Counted from the first letter of the stretch, positions 1 to 8,746 are shown. The stretch is 64,000 nt of DNA from an uncultured Ruminococcus sp. (GCA_958403905.1 CATXZD010000003.1:124001-188000), one strand, 5' to 3'. Numbers and translations are program-made. The notes: generated by a model from the letters alone, not told the origin.

Positions 1-14
1 CTTGTGGTATACTG

Positions 15-45
15 AAAAGCCGTTGTAGTATCGCAACGGCTTTTT
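15..45. terminator. Bidirectional intrinsic terminator
   Basis: Inverted arms AAAAGCCGTTG and CAACGGCTTTT form a stem with an eight-base loop, with T runs on both strands. It can close the minus-strand operon that ends with the replication initiator, or a plus-strand gene lying to the left of the window. Confidence 0.7.
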
Positions 46-188
46 GTCTGCTGAATCCAAAGTTTGCTATTGAATTGAAAATTCATCAAGCACAAGGAGA
101 GGGCTTGATATATATTCGCTCGCAGAAAAGACGGCTGAAAACAAAAATTCTGCCACGATTTTAAGTGCGTGCCATTTAGCAGGATAAA

Positions 189-216
189 GAAGCAATATTG
201 AAAACAATATTGCTTC
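189..216. repeat. Inverted repeat with CAATATTG octamers
   Basis: Perfect 12-base arms GAAGCAATATTG and CAATATTGCTTC are separated by AAAA. Each arm ends in the octamer CAATATTG, which recurs at 339-358. No T run follows on either strand, so it does not look like a terminator. Confidence 0.7.
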
Positions 217-222
217 GCTTAC

Positions 223-245
223 AATTGCCGACAGTGTCGGCAATT
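223..245. repeat. Palindrome with 11-base arms
   Basis: AATTGCCGACA and TGTCGGCAATT are perfect inverted copies around a single G. The one-base centre suits a dimeric DNA-binding protein better than an RNA hairpin. Confidence 0.65.
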
Positions 246-338
246 TCTACAATATTAAAATGCGTATTGTTTAAACAAGCATAAATATAGCTTTTAAGTT
301 GTAATTCTCTTTTTTGCTGATAATTACTTGATTTTTAG

Positions 339-358
339 CAATATTGAATTCAATATTG
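339..358. repeat. 20-bp perfect palindrome with two CAATATTG octamers
   Basis: Two CAATATTG octamers are joined by AATT, giving a fully self-complementary 20-base sequence. It lies about 45 bases from the stop codon of the replication initiator. Confidence 0.65.
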
Positions 359-379
359 AATTTTTCAACTGCTTAAAAT

Positions 380-408
380 TTGACAAAAAAATATATTTGG
401 TCTATAAA
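380..408 (+). promoter_or_regulatory. Candidate antisense sigma-A promoter
   Basis: TTGACA at 380-385 and TATAAA at 403-408 are separated by 17 bases. It points rightwards into the 3' end of the minus-strand replication initiator, so a transcript would be antisense to it. The region is AT-rich, so chance occurrence is possible. Confidence 0.35.
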
Positions 409-1649
409 TTGAAGTTGTAAATTTCGTCCCACAGCAGGGATTTCATATACTCCGTCGGACGTCGTATGTCGTACTTTTCACAGCAAAGGTCGTAGTGCCA
501 GATAGTCTGACATATGAGGTCACGCAGTGAAAGTCCGTCTGTATCATCGGTTATGCAGTCGTTAAGATAATCGAACAAGTCAGTTGTTCTGACAAACCGC
601 TTGCCGTATAGGCTGTGTTCCTTTACGCAAAGCATTTCAACAAGCGCTTTAACCGTTCTGCAATACTTTTTTGCAAAGTTATCTTTGCAGACTGAATAAT
701 CTTCAAACCTTGTGAGCTGATAAATCATTTGTCTTATCTCTTCTTCGTTTTGAGTGTAGGGAATATAGCTTACTTCAAGATTAGATGAAGATATATTATT
801 ACTACTGTTAATACTGGTAATGTTATTATTGTCGCAATTTTCAGGACACGGTAATGTCTCAAATTTACGGACACGGTCGTTATTTGTATTGTCCCAATTT
901 TCAGGACACGGTGTATCTTCAGTATTCATCGGCTTTCCTTTATTGTCGCAGTTTTCAGGACACGGTGTATTAACAACAGGGTTACTGTTGAGAATATAAT
1001 CGTTGACGGTAAATCTCCCGTTTTTAGTATGCCGTTGCTTTACGGTAATGTAGTTGTATTCAATGAGTTGGTTAAGCGCTTTGTAATAAGAGTCTTTGGA
1101 AAGTCCGAGATATACGCAGATTGTTTTGCGGTGGGGAAAGGCTCTGCATCCTGCTTGTACAAGGCTGTAGAAAAATGCAATAAGACCTTTTGATTTAACG
1201 TCGAGTCTGTTGTCGCACATAATGAGCTTTGGTACAAAACCGAAGCCCTTTGCGTTGATTCCGTCAAGTGATAACAGGCTTTCTGATTTGTCACTATCAA
1301 TTGTGCACTTCACCTTTTTGGGATTATTGCATACAGTGTAAACGTTCTTATTTTTAAAGCCCTTTGCTTTTGAAACTTTTATGTAGCCGTTTTTTACTAA
1401 TGGATTAAAATGCTTATAAAACGTGTTTTTAGACATTTTTAAATCAGCAAGGATAGTTTCCCTTTTTGGAAAAATCGTTCGTCCTGCGCCCGTGTAGGAT
1501 ACGAAATAAGCATAGATAGCCTTGCTCTGAACAGAAAGGTCACGGTCAAACATAACGGCTTGAGAGATTATGCCGTAACCTTTGGCGTTGACGCCCTCAA
1601 CTTCAAGTATGTATTCAATTTTGTTTTTGATGTCTTTGTTTTTATCCAT
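402..1649 (-). CDS. Replication initiator-like protein with two winged-helix domains
   Basis: A 415-residue protein that begins with two homologous winged-helix modules (about residues 18-95 and 128-205). Each opens with a G(V/I)NAKG(Y/F)G motif and contains an FP.R.TI helix-turn-helix. A linker carries three PCPEN(C/W)DN repeats, and the C-terminal 120 residues form a further helical domain. This layout resembles RepA-type initiators and the DUF6017 proteins found in clostridial ICEs. It has a good AGGAGG site. It is the last gene of the minus-strand run, after the coupling protein and a terminator hairpin, and sits beside the repeat-rich region. A role in element replication or in regulating transfer is inferred. 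Confidence 0.65.
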   Translation of the reverse strand: MDKNKDIKNKIEYILEVEGVNAKGYGIISQAVMFDRDLSVQSKAIYAYFVSYTGAGRTIFPKRETILADLKMSKNTFYKHFNPLVKNGYIKVSKAKGFKNKNVYTVCNNPKKVKCTIDSDKSESLLSLDGINAKGFGFVPKLIMCDNRLDVKSKGLIAFFYSLVQAGCRAFPHRKTICVYLGLSKDSYYKALNQLIEYNYITVKQRHTKNGRFTVNDYILNSNPVVNTPCPENCDNKGKPMNTEDTPCPENWDNTNNDRVRKFETLPCPENCDNNNITSINSSNNISSSNLEVSYIPYTQNEEEIRQMIYQLTRFEDYSVCKDNFAKKYCRTVKALVEMLCVKEHSLYGKRFVRTTDLFDYLNDCITDDTDGLSLRDLICQTIWHYDLCCEKYDIRRPTEYMKSLLWDEIYNFNL

Positions 1650-1688
1650 AATGAAATTTCCTCCTGAATTTCGTTTAAGCTCTGATAC

Positions 1689-1734
1689 AAGCTTTTTTAT
1701 TTTCTCTCTAAATAGCGAGAAAATAAAAAAGCTT
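1689..1734. other. Long hairpin sharing one arm with the adjacent terminator
   Basis: Perfect 18-base arms run from AAGCTT to TTTTCTC and back around a ten-base loop. The right arm overlaps the neighbouring hairpin (1729-1754) by six bases, so the two structures exclude each other at the base. It lies in the leader of the replication initiator gene, downstream of the terminator on the minus strand. Confidence 0.5.
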
Positions 1735-1754
1735 GCATAAAAATATGCAAGCTT
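1729..1754 (-). terminator. Intrinsic terminator between coupling protein and initiator genes
   Basis: On the minus strand, arms AAGCTTGCATA and TATGCAAGCTT flank a four-base loop and are followed by a T-rich tract (TTTTTTATTTTC). It would end transcripts of the coupling-protein gene just before the initiator gene. Confidence 0.75.
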
Positions 1755-1777
1755 TGAAAAAGTGATTTTAAATTTTA

Positions 1778-3547
1778 TCAGATATATTCATCTGAAACGG
1801 ATTGCCTTGACTGTTCTGTACTTATGGTTGAGACTGCATTATGATATTCTCTGCGAATTGCGTTCATAAGTGAATTTCTGTCTGCATAATCTACAACTCT
1901 TGAGGCTTTGGATTCAATTCTGTACGGATGTTCCTTGTCAATTTTGATATTCCACATCTCCATTTTAGGCAGTTTTGTTTTTGTGGGATTCATACCGGTT
2001 TTCATTAAAATCCAGTTGCCTTTCTTCATATTTTTAATTTGTTCGGCTGACATAAGCGGTTTTTTTATCATCTGATATGTTGTTGAATTTTGTGTGTTTG
2101 TAGCGCCGTATCTTTTTGAAACAGAGCCGCTCATCACTGTCTGATAGCCGAGTGCCTCCGAAAATATTTTTGCATCATCTGATACAGGGGACAAATAACT
2201 AAACATAACATTTTGACAATTTGCTTTAATGTTTTTAGCTGTGTCTTTGCCGTACTTTTCATCAAGCTGTGACAATGACTGAAGAAACGGATTAGTCATA
2301 ATATTTCGTGAACGTCCTGCGGAAAAGAACTGCTGCACTCCATCAATTGCAGTGTAAGTGCCGAATTCGTCAAGGTAGTATTCAATTCTATGAGGAAGAC
2401 AGTTGTCCGTACATTTTTCGGAGGCTTTCAGAAGCTCGTTATATGATTGTCTGATAAGCAGATTTGCTATGATATTTTTAGTGTTGGAACTCTCATCGAA
2501 AATGAAGATGATAGCTGTTTTTCCCTCAACAAATTGCTCAATGTCGATTCCATCATCAAAGCAGAGAAGCTGCTCCATTTCTGAGTCAAGAAATGCAAGC
2601 ATCTGCGAAACAGCCGTAGAAATAATGCTTGCTATAGTTTTAAGCTCACCTGCTGTTGCGGCCGCTGATAGTAAATCCTTTGCAATGTGGTTTTCAGGGA
2701 GCAAAGCATACAGTTGTGACAAATAAGTCTGAGGCATAACACCTTTTTTACCGACGGTTGTGGGGTCAATCTCAATTATCTGGCGGCAAATTTTAAATAC
2801 TGAAACAATGTGTCTTTGCTTTGGCTCGCAAAATTCCGATACGAGATATGTAATTGCGGAAATAACACCTTCTGCGGCAATGTAGAAGAATTTGTTTGAA
2901 CCTGCCTGTTTTGTGCTGTCATTAAGATTGATAACGGAAGTACCAACGGTTTTCGCATAGCTTTCAGCTCTGCCTTTGTCTGCAAGATTTCCACTGTTTT
3001 TATAGCGGTCAATATACTTATTTGTGAGCGCCAGAAGGTTATATCCGTCGCTGTTTGCAGGGTTTCTCATATCTATAACGTATGTGTGCATATGATAGCA
3101 GTCACGCAGAATAGGAACGTAATTCTGAGATACCGTTCCTTTAGTGTCGGTTAAGAAGAATGACATACCGCAGGCGGCAGAATATTCAATGTTAGGATAT
3201 AGAAGAGAGGTTGTTTTACCGCCGCCGGGAGCTGAAACAAACATTGTATGATTGTCTGAAGTGTCAACAATTGCAGTAACATTTTTTCCGTGTAGTTCTG
3301 CTCCAAGAATAATTCCCTCCTGAGTCGGCAGATTTTCACCTCTGCGCCACATTTCAGGTTCAAATGGAACATATGTAAGATTGCTTTTAAGTTCTTCCTT
3401 TGCAGCCCATTTGGCTGTTCCGAATTGTCCGTCTCCAACAGGTTTTGATTTTATTTGGTCGAGCGAGCCTCCTTTTCCTGCAAAAAGATAAATAAGCAGG
3501 ATTATTGCAAAGATAATTCCAACGGCTACAAATATTCCCGAATTCAT
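1778..3547 (-). CDS. virD4: VirD4/TraG-family conjugal coupling ATPase
   Basis: A 589-residue protein with an N-terminal membrane helix (about residues 6-22), a Walker A region SAPGGGKTT near residue 105 and a Walker B region YYLDEFGTY near residue 390. These are hallmarks of T4SS coupling proteins, which hand the relaxase-DNA complex to the secretion channel. It starts after AAGGAGGG and follows the toprim and relaxase genes on the minus strand, a usual transfer-operon order. Only one clear membrane helix is seen. Confidence 0.9.
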   Translation of the reverse strand: MNSGIFVAVGIIFAIILLIYLFAGKGGSLDQIKSKPVGDGQFGTAKWAAKEELKSNLTYVPFEPEMWRRGENLPTQEGIILGAELHGKNVTAIVDTSDNHTMFVSAPGGGKTTSLLYPNIEYSAACGMSFFLTDTKGTVSQNYVPILRDCYHMHTYVIDMRNPANSDGYNLLALTNKYIDRYKNSGNLADKGRAESYAKTVGTSVINLNDSTKQAGSNKFFYIAAEGVISAITYLVSEFCEPKQRHIVSVFKICRQIIEIDPTTVGKKGVMPQTYLSQLYALLPENHIAKDLLSAAATAGELKTIASIISTAVSQMLAFLDSEMEQLLCFDDGIDIEQFVEGKTAIIFIFDESSNTKNIIANLLIRQSYNELLKASEKCTDNCLPHRIEYYLDEFGTYTAIDGVQQFFSAGRSRNIMTNPFLQSLSQLDEKYGKDTAKNIKANCQNVMFSYLSPVSDDAKIFSEALGYQTVMSGSVSKRYGATNTQNSTTYQMIKKPLMSAEQIKNMKKGNWILMKTGMNPTKTKLPKMEMWNIKIDKEHPYRIESKASRVVDYADRNSLMNAIRREYHNAVSTISTEQSRQSVSDEYI

Positions 3548-3638
3548 ACATTTCCCTCCTTTACTCTGTTGATTAAGACCTCGTTCCAGTCCTTGAGGGC
3601 AGGGGTGTGAATTATGACATTATAATCAGTTGACAGCA

Positions 3639-4490
3639 TTACCTTGATTTTTTTGCAAATTCCTGACCGTGATTAACTTTGTCTTTGCTGTATAAATCAT
3701 TATCAGTACATACGACTACGTTCTTTATGTGCGGATAGTCGGAAAGGAATTTTTTGATTACATCAATATACAGACCGCCGAGAGCTATGTAATTAAAGCC
3801 GTGCCATTCATAGCTCATATGAAAAAGAGTGATATAACTAAATAAATCTATGAACGCTTCAAAAACATAAAGTGTGTCTGTAACTCCGATATGTCTGAAA
3901 CAATATTTTTTATTGCTCCCGGTTATCTCACGCCTGAAGGACTTGTCTGTAAGCGTTCCCTTTAGTCCTGCATACCTGATAATTCCCTTTTTGTCTTTGC
4001 CGACAAAAACAATATTGTGATTGTCCCTGTCCTCGTAAATAAGCCTTTTATTTACGAAGTATTTAACAACTTCGGGATTAATACAGCGAGAAGTGCAAAG
4101 GTAAGCGTAAAGACGTTTGTTGTCTGAATTTTTAGGCGGCAAGATTACCTTGTGATTTTTATGAGTTGTTTCATCAGGCTGTTTGCCGAGCAAATCTTCA
4201 GGACGTGTATTTCTTGTTGCAAAATACTTTCCGTCAAGCAAGGTGATTACTGCATCCTGAAAAGAATATCCGAAAAACTCCATAAGAAAATCGACAGCCG
4301 TTCCTTTAGCTCCTGTTGAGTGCTGATACCAGACGTGCCCGCGGAATTTTACGCTGTCGTGAGTGGCCCACATATATTCAGTTCCGCTGTGCAAAACTTT
4401 TTCGCCTACACTTTCAAGATATTGCTTAATATCCTTATGCGCTGCCTGATAGAGTTCTTCTTCCGTAAAGGGAATGAATTTTTGTGACAT
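3639..4490 (-). CDS. Toprim-domain (DUF3991-like) ICE protein
   Basis: A 283-residue protein starting at ATG 4490, seven to eight bases after AAGGAGG; a longer reading back to 4553 would run into the relaxase gene and has no ribosome site. The N-terminal part (residues 1-70) resembles the DUF3991 region of ICE primase-like proteins. The C-terminal half has a toprim-like pattern, with a FEAFIDLFS segment and a VVVCTDND motif that could bind metal. The family is common next to relaxases in Firmicute elements; a role in priming or DNA processing during transfer is inferred. It lies 13 bases after the relaxase stop. Confidence 0.7.
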   Translation of the reverse strand: MSQKFIPFTEEELYQAAHKDIKQYLESVGEKVLHSGTEYMWATHDSVKFRGHVWYQHSTGAKGTAVDFLMEFFGYSFQDAVITLLDGKYFATRNTRPEDLLGKQPDETTHKNHKVILPPKNSDNKRLYAYLCTSRCINPEVVKYFVNKRLIYEDRDNHNIVFVGKDKKGIIRYAGLKGTLTDKSFRREITGSNKKYCFRHIGVTDTLYVFEAFIDLFSYITLFHMSYEWHGFNYIALGGLYIDVIKKFLSDYPHIKNVVVCTDNDLYSKDKVNHGQEFAKKSR

Positions 4491-4503
4491 TAAATTTTCC
4501 TCC

Positions 4504-7500
4504 TTAATAGTCATAGCTTTGTCCGCTGTCGGAAATAGCCTGACCTGCTTCAATTCTTTGTATTTTTTCTTTTCTCAAAAGCTTGCTGTCAGACGTGTAC
4601 CTGTTTTTAACTGCCGCCATTGTTTCTGTGTTCAATATTCGACCTAAATGACAGGCTGTAGTGGCAACCGACATAACAGACATCTGACGAGTTTGTTGTG
4701 CATCATCAATTTTTTGCTGTGCTTTTTGATTTCCAAGCTCAACGGATTTTTTGTACCAAGATATAGCACGGTTTATATCGTGTTCAACACCTAAGCCATA
4801 GTTATAAAATGTTCCTATGCGCATAGCCAAATCAGCGTCATACGGATTCTTTTTAAATTCATTTAGATAGTCGGATAGGGCAGAGGAGAAGTATTTATTA
4901 GACAGTACATCATTCCTAACGCCGTAAACATCGGATTTATATATGTATCCGAGCTGATAAGCAGCATCAGGATTGTCCAGTTGCACCGACTTTTCAAACC
5001 AGTTTATTGTTTGTGAAATATCTTGATTTGTACCTTTTGCTTCTAAATACATCTGACCTATACGATAAGCTGTGAAACTGTCGGGATTGTCATTGTAATC
5101 GGAAATGTACTGCTGCAAAGCTTTGCTGAAGCAGGCGTTTGACTTTTCAGCATCGAGCACACCGTATTGCTCATCGGAATAAATCTGACCGAGTCTGTAC
5201 CAAGCGTGAGAAATGTTTTTGTCTGCCGCTTGTTCAAAGTATTTTATTGCCTGTGAAATATCGCTTTTTTTAAGAAAAATATTTCCTAATTTATAGCAAG
5301 CATAGGGGTTATCAAGTTCGGCTGAAATCTGATAATATAAAAAGGCTTTTTCATTATCTTGAGGTATTACCTCTCCGCTTTCATAGAGAGTTCCAAGTTT
5401 GTATGCAGCAGAAGCGTTGCCGTTAAGTGTTGATTTTTCGAGCCATAGTATAGCTTTGTTATTATCTGTTATCACATCTTTTCCTTTTAGATATGCCAAA
5501 CCAATACCATATTTTGCTGATGAATGGTTAGCATATGTACATCCGTTCTCAGCTGCCAGCATAAAGGCCTTATAGGCATTAAAATGATTTTGTTGAACCC
5601 CTTCACCTTTAAGATATAAGCGACCTAACAGATATTCTTTATATGCTTCCGATTTCGGTACATTTGTTTTGTAGTATGGTTCATCATTTCCTTTATCAAG
5701 TTCATCAAAAAAACTTCTGTTTTTTATTTCGTCCATAAATGAAAAGAACGCATTTTGACAATACATATGGCCGAGTTCAAGATTTTTTTCAAGTCCATCA
5801 AAACCGTGTAAGTAAAATTGCCCCAGCCTGTATGATGACATACTGTCTTTAAATTCATCTGCGGCTATACCGTACCAAAGCACAGCTTGAGCAAAATCTT
5901 TTTCCGTACCTTGACCGTAATTGTAACAGTCGCCGAGCTTACGGCAGATCTCTCCGTTTCTGGTTGACAAATCATTTGCAAGAATTGATAAGGATTTGAA
6001 GTTTTTTACTGCGTTTTCATCAGATTCAAAAATCACGCTTGAGCCGAATATTTCTTTTAATTCTGCACTTTCGGGTTCAGGAGAATAAAATACTTGTTCC
6101 GGGTACTTATTCATATATTTTTGTATGGGGTCATAACGTGAAGAATTGTTATTAGTTGTTTTACTATCAGCTGATCTTCTTTCTGAAAAAGTAATTTTAT
6201 TGTCATTGCTTTTGCTTGATAATGAACTGTCGAGGGAATTCTTACTCAAAGTTGAAGTATTGATTTCACTGTTGTTATTGTTTGAATTGTCAGACTCAAA
6301 GTTGTCAATAAGTTCGTCAATCGATGGCAGAGCAGGAACTGTGCCGTATTCTCTCAAGGCTTGAGCCTGCTTTAGAATTGTATTTTTGATAGTAGTAAAT
6401 GTCGGATTGTTTTCAATCGGATAATCTATGTTGGGATTGTTTACATAAAGTCTTTCTATATTGAATTGCTGATTGCACCACTCACCGTAAAGCTTTGAAA
6501 GAAGGGGATTGTCGCTTACAAGGGAATGTTCAATATCATTGACAATTGCCTTAACCTCTTTCGGCTGAAAGCCGTAAACGGCCTTTCCGATATACCTTTG
6601 TGAGAGCGTCAGCATTTTATTTGCAATTTCATTCAGCTTTTCATCTTCAAATGATGATTCAGGATTTGCGAGCAGTTTGGTTAATGTGTTTTTAACTTCT
6701 GTATTGAGCTGTTTTTTGTAATGATCTTTTTGAGAATAGATTTCTTCAAGCTCATTTGCAAATACTTTTGTTGCAAATGCAGATTTTAAATTTTGAATAC
6801 TTTTTTGATTTAAAAAGCCCTCTGTCGGGTCTGTAGAGTAAACAAAAAGGTGAATGTGAGGGTGATATGAGGTGTTGTGCATTGCAGCGTACCAACGCAA
6901 ATTTTCGGGCTTTATACGATGAGCTTTTGCTATGGTATCAATGTTGAGCATAACAAGGTCACGCCAAGGCTTTTGTGAATCATATCCGAGCCTGTCTGCA
7001 TCTTCACGGCGAAGAGAATAAATCTCCGTCCAGATATTGCCTTTGTGGGTGGAAAGCTCATTCTTTGCATTTTCGAGATCTACATTCTCAAATGAAGAAA
7101 ATAATCCGTGTTCTCCGATCTTGACTGCACCGGGACGTTTTGCAGCGTATTCAACGAGATTTGAAACTTCATCAAATCCCATGCCGTTTATATATAATAA
7201 TTCCGACAGACGAGAAATAAGCTCCGACGCATTTTGTCGTGTCGGAGCTTTAATGTAATCATCATATTCAAGCGTTTCTTTATAGTCCTCTAACAAATCA
7301 AAAAATTCATTAAGAGTTTCAATTTGTTTTTTTGTTGCAGGCAGGTCTTTTCTGTCTTCTGCAATATTCAGAGCAACTGATTCACGAGTGCCGCAATACT
7401 CCACAAGTCTGGCAACATGTGCTGCTGACAGAGCGTGTTTGCTTAATTTCTCACCCGGTTTTGCAATGTGAAAAAAACGTGCGTTCATAATAAATCTTGC

Positions 7501-7509
7501 GCCTGACAT
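4504..7509 (-). CDS. MobL/MobP-type relaxase fused to Sel1-like repeats
   Basis: A 1001-residue protein. The N-terminal third matches relaxases of the MobL group: an SGARFI start and the metal-binding histidine motif HPHIHLFVYS at residues 216-225. The enzyme would nick oriT and lead the strand into the recipient. After a Ser/Asn-rich linker (about 395-450), residues of about 510-960 form a series of Sel1-like (SLR/TPR-type) repeats with the pattern A...LG..Y..G.G...D...A..WY..A...G. It has an AGGAGA site and follows the ribbon-helix-helix gene by 11 bases. The repeat tail may recruit partner proteins; that is inference. Confidence 0.85.
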   Translation of the reverse strand: MSGARFIMNARFFHIAKPGEKLSKHALSAAHVARLVEYCGTRESVALNIAEDRKDLPATKKQIETLNEFFDLLEDYKETLEYDDYIKAPTRQNASELISRLSELLYINGMGFDEVSNLVEYAAKRPGAVKIGEHGLFSSFENVDLENAKNELSTHKGNIWTEIYSLRREDADRLGYDSQKPWRDLVMLNIDTIAKAHRIKPENLRWYAAMHNTSYHPHIHLFVYSTDPTEGFLNQKSIQNLKSAFATKVFANELEEIYSQKDHYKKQLNTEVKNTLTKLLANPESSFEDEKLNEIANKMLTLSQRYIGKAVYGFQPKEVKAIVNDIEHSLVSDNPLLSKLYGEWCNQQFNIERLYVNNPNIDYPIENNPTFTTIKNTILKQAQALREYGTVPALPSIDELIDNFESDNSNNNNSEINTSTLSKNSLDSSLSSKSNDNKITFSERRSADSKTTNNNSSRYDPIQKYMNKYPEQVFYSPEPESAELKEIFGSSVIFESDENAVKNFKSLSILANDLSTRNGEICRKLGDCYNYGQGTEKDFAQAVLWYGIAADEFKDSMSSYRLGQFYLHGFDGLEKNLELGHMYCQNAFFSFMDEIKNRSFFDELDKGNDEPYYKTNVPKSEAYKEYLLGRLYLKGEGVQQNHFNAYKAFMLAAENGCTYANHSSAKYGIGLAYLKGKDVITDNNKAILWLEKSTLNGNASAAYKLGTLYESGEVIPQDNEKAFLYYQISAELDNPYACYKLGNIFLKKSDISQAIKYFEQAADKNISHAWYRLGQIYSDEQYGVLDAEKSNACFSKALQQYISDYNDNPDSFTAYRIGQMYLEAKGTNQDISQTINWFEKSVQLDNPDAAYQLGYIYKSDVYGVRNDVLSNKYFSSALSDYLNEFKKNPYDADLAMRIGTFYNYGLGVEHDINRAISWYKKSVELGNQKAQQKIDDAQQTRQMSVMSVATTACHLGRILNTETMAAVKNRYTSDSKLLRKEKIQRIEAGQAISDSGQSYDY

Positions 7510-7520
7510 ATTTTCTTCTC

Positions 7521-7907
7521 CTATCTTTGAGCGTCATAAATATTAATAATGCCCTTTGTAGACTTAACATCATCAACGGCGGTTTTACGCATTTTTTCAT
7601 AAGTCATTTTATCAATATCGAATTGACTTGCGATAAGGCGAGTGAGCAGGTTCATTTCAACCGCTTCTTTAAATATCAGACGTGCGGTGCGGTCTGTTAC
7701 ATTATTTAGCATACCTTCAATTTTTTGCCCGATAACGGAACATAAATAGTCTTGATTAAGTTCCGACGTTTTATATCCGTAATAAAAATCAATTGCCTGT
7801 TCAATTATTTGATTTCGGCTTAAAGAAGCGTTTTCTAATGATTGTAAAGATTCCAACTTTTTGAGTGTGGAATCCGGTAATAGTACGGAAATCTGTGTTT
7901 TACTCAT
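7521..7907 (-). CDS. Ribbon-helix-helix mobilisation accessory protein (MobC-like)
   Basis: A 128-residue protein. The start chosen is ATG 7907, preceded by AAGGAAA and overlapping the upstream stop within ATGAGTAA; a longer reading lies inside the previous gene. The N-terminal TQISVLLPDSTLKKLE segment followed by LSRNQIIEQAIDFYY looks like a ribbon-helix-helix DNA-binding fold, as in relaxosome accessory proteins. The coupling to the relaxase gene 11 bases downstream supports a relaxosome role. Confidence 0.65.
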   Translation of the reverse strand: MSKTQISVLLPDSTLKKLESLQSLENASLSRNQIIEQAIDFYYGYKTSELNQDYLCSVIGQKIEGMLNNVTDRTARLIFKEAVEMNLLTRLIASQFDIDKMTYEKMRKTAVDDVKSTKGIINIYDAQR

Positions 7908-8145
7908 TGCTGTTTCCTTTCGCGAATATGTTGTTCTGTTGCTCATTTCGCAAAGAATTTACATAATGCTCGATAGCTTTTTCAAGAATACTGCTGCGCC
8001 TGCTGAGATTGGTTCTTAAAGATATTTCTTCAATTTCTTCAAATGCTTTTCGTGAAAGACTTACGCTTGTTATAAAGCGCTTGTCAAGAGGAAACGAATT
8101 GTTGTGTAGAATTTCTTTTTTGAACAGTGATGGATTTGATGACAT
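7900..8145 (-). CDS. Small ribbon-helix-helix protein
   Basis: An 81-residue protein with FITSVSLSRKAFEEIEEIS followed by LSRRSSILEKAIEHYV, a pattern like the ribbon-helix-helix fold of the next gene. Its stop overlaps the start of that gene, implying translational coupling. Probably a transcriptional regulator or relaxosome component; the exact role is not shown by the sequence. Confidence 0.6.
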   Translation of the reverse strand: MSSNPSLFKKEILHNNSFPLDKRFITSVSLSRKAFEEIEEISLRTNLSRRSSILEKAIEHYVNSLRNEQQNNIFAKGNSNE

Positions 8146-8176
8146 ATATTAACACCTCTTATTAAGTTTATTTTAT

Positions 8177-8193
8177 TGCAACGTCACGTTGCA
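8177..8193. repeat. 17-bp palindrome upstream of the ribbon-helix-helix genes
   Basis: TGCAACGT and ACGTTGCA flank a single C. It overlaps the stop codon of the lipoprotein gene and lies about 35 bases before the first ribbon-helix-helix start, a plausible operator or nick-region site. Confidence 0.45.
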
Positions 8194-8732
8194 GAGATTC
8201 CGTTTATAACCCAATTGCCGGATTTGTACAGCATATCAAAGATATATGTAACATCAGATGTGGTTACTTTATCATCATAGATTATTGTTTGTTTGCATAA
8301 GGCAATAACCTCTGTGTTATCAGACGGAGAAGAATTATTATCGTAGTACAGCTTGTCAAGACCTGTTGACTGCTCATAGTCTTCATCGGATTTTTTATGA
8401 CCTGTCTGTGACATAAGCTCTTCGTAATACTCATCTGAAACAACATCTTTTATTTTTTTGGCATTATCAGTAGCAGACCCCGTAAAGGATAAGTATTTTT
8501 CGCAATATGTATTGATTGAATCTTTAAGTGACTTATCATATATTTTGGTGATATTGCTGTACTTGTCTTTGAGTTCGGATAATTCGGATTGTACACTGTC
8601 AATATTTACACCCGTGTCAAGTGTAGCAACCAAAGGATGTGATATTTCATTAGATTTTTTAGTGCAGGCAGTCATTGTTAATGATGAAATGATTAATACT
8701 GCCGTAAGCAACAAGTAAATTGTTTTTTTCAT
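8184..8732 (-). CDS. Lipoprotein of the transfer operon
   Basis: A 182-residue protein starting at ATG 8732 after GGAAAGG. It has an N-terminal lysine-rich signal with a lipobox ending in TAC (Cys about residue 22). The remaining sequence ends in a compact alpha/beta region (VIALCKQTII to WVINGISAT). No family was recognised with certainty. It sits between the CHAP hydrolase and the ribbon-helix-helix genes, so a role in the secretion apparatus, such as a VirB7/VirB8-like component, is possible but not shown. Confidence 0.6.
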   Translation of the reverse strand: MKKTIYLLLTAVLIISSLTMTACTKKSNEISHPLVATLDTGVNIDSVQSELSELKDKYSNITKIYDKSLKDSINTYCEKYLSFTGSATDNAKKIKDVVSDEYYEELMSQTGHKKSDEDYEQSTGLDKLYYDNNSSPSDNTEVIALCKQTIIYDDKVTTSDVTYIFDMLYKSGNWVINGISAT

Positions 8733-8746
8733 ATTATTTCCTTTCC

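Larger units (their letters stand above)
60..401. other. Non-coding region rich in inverted repeats (candidate origin or oriT)
   Basis: About 340 bases without a credible gene, downstream of the replication initiator. It holds three strong dyads: 189-216 (12-base arms around AAAA), 223-245 (11-base arms around one G) and 339-358 (a perfect 20-base palindrome). The self-complementary octamer CAATATTG occurs four times, twice in each of the first and last dyads. Such repeats beside an initiator gene are typical of a replication or transfer origin, but this is inference; no nick site was recognised. Confidence 0.45.
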
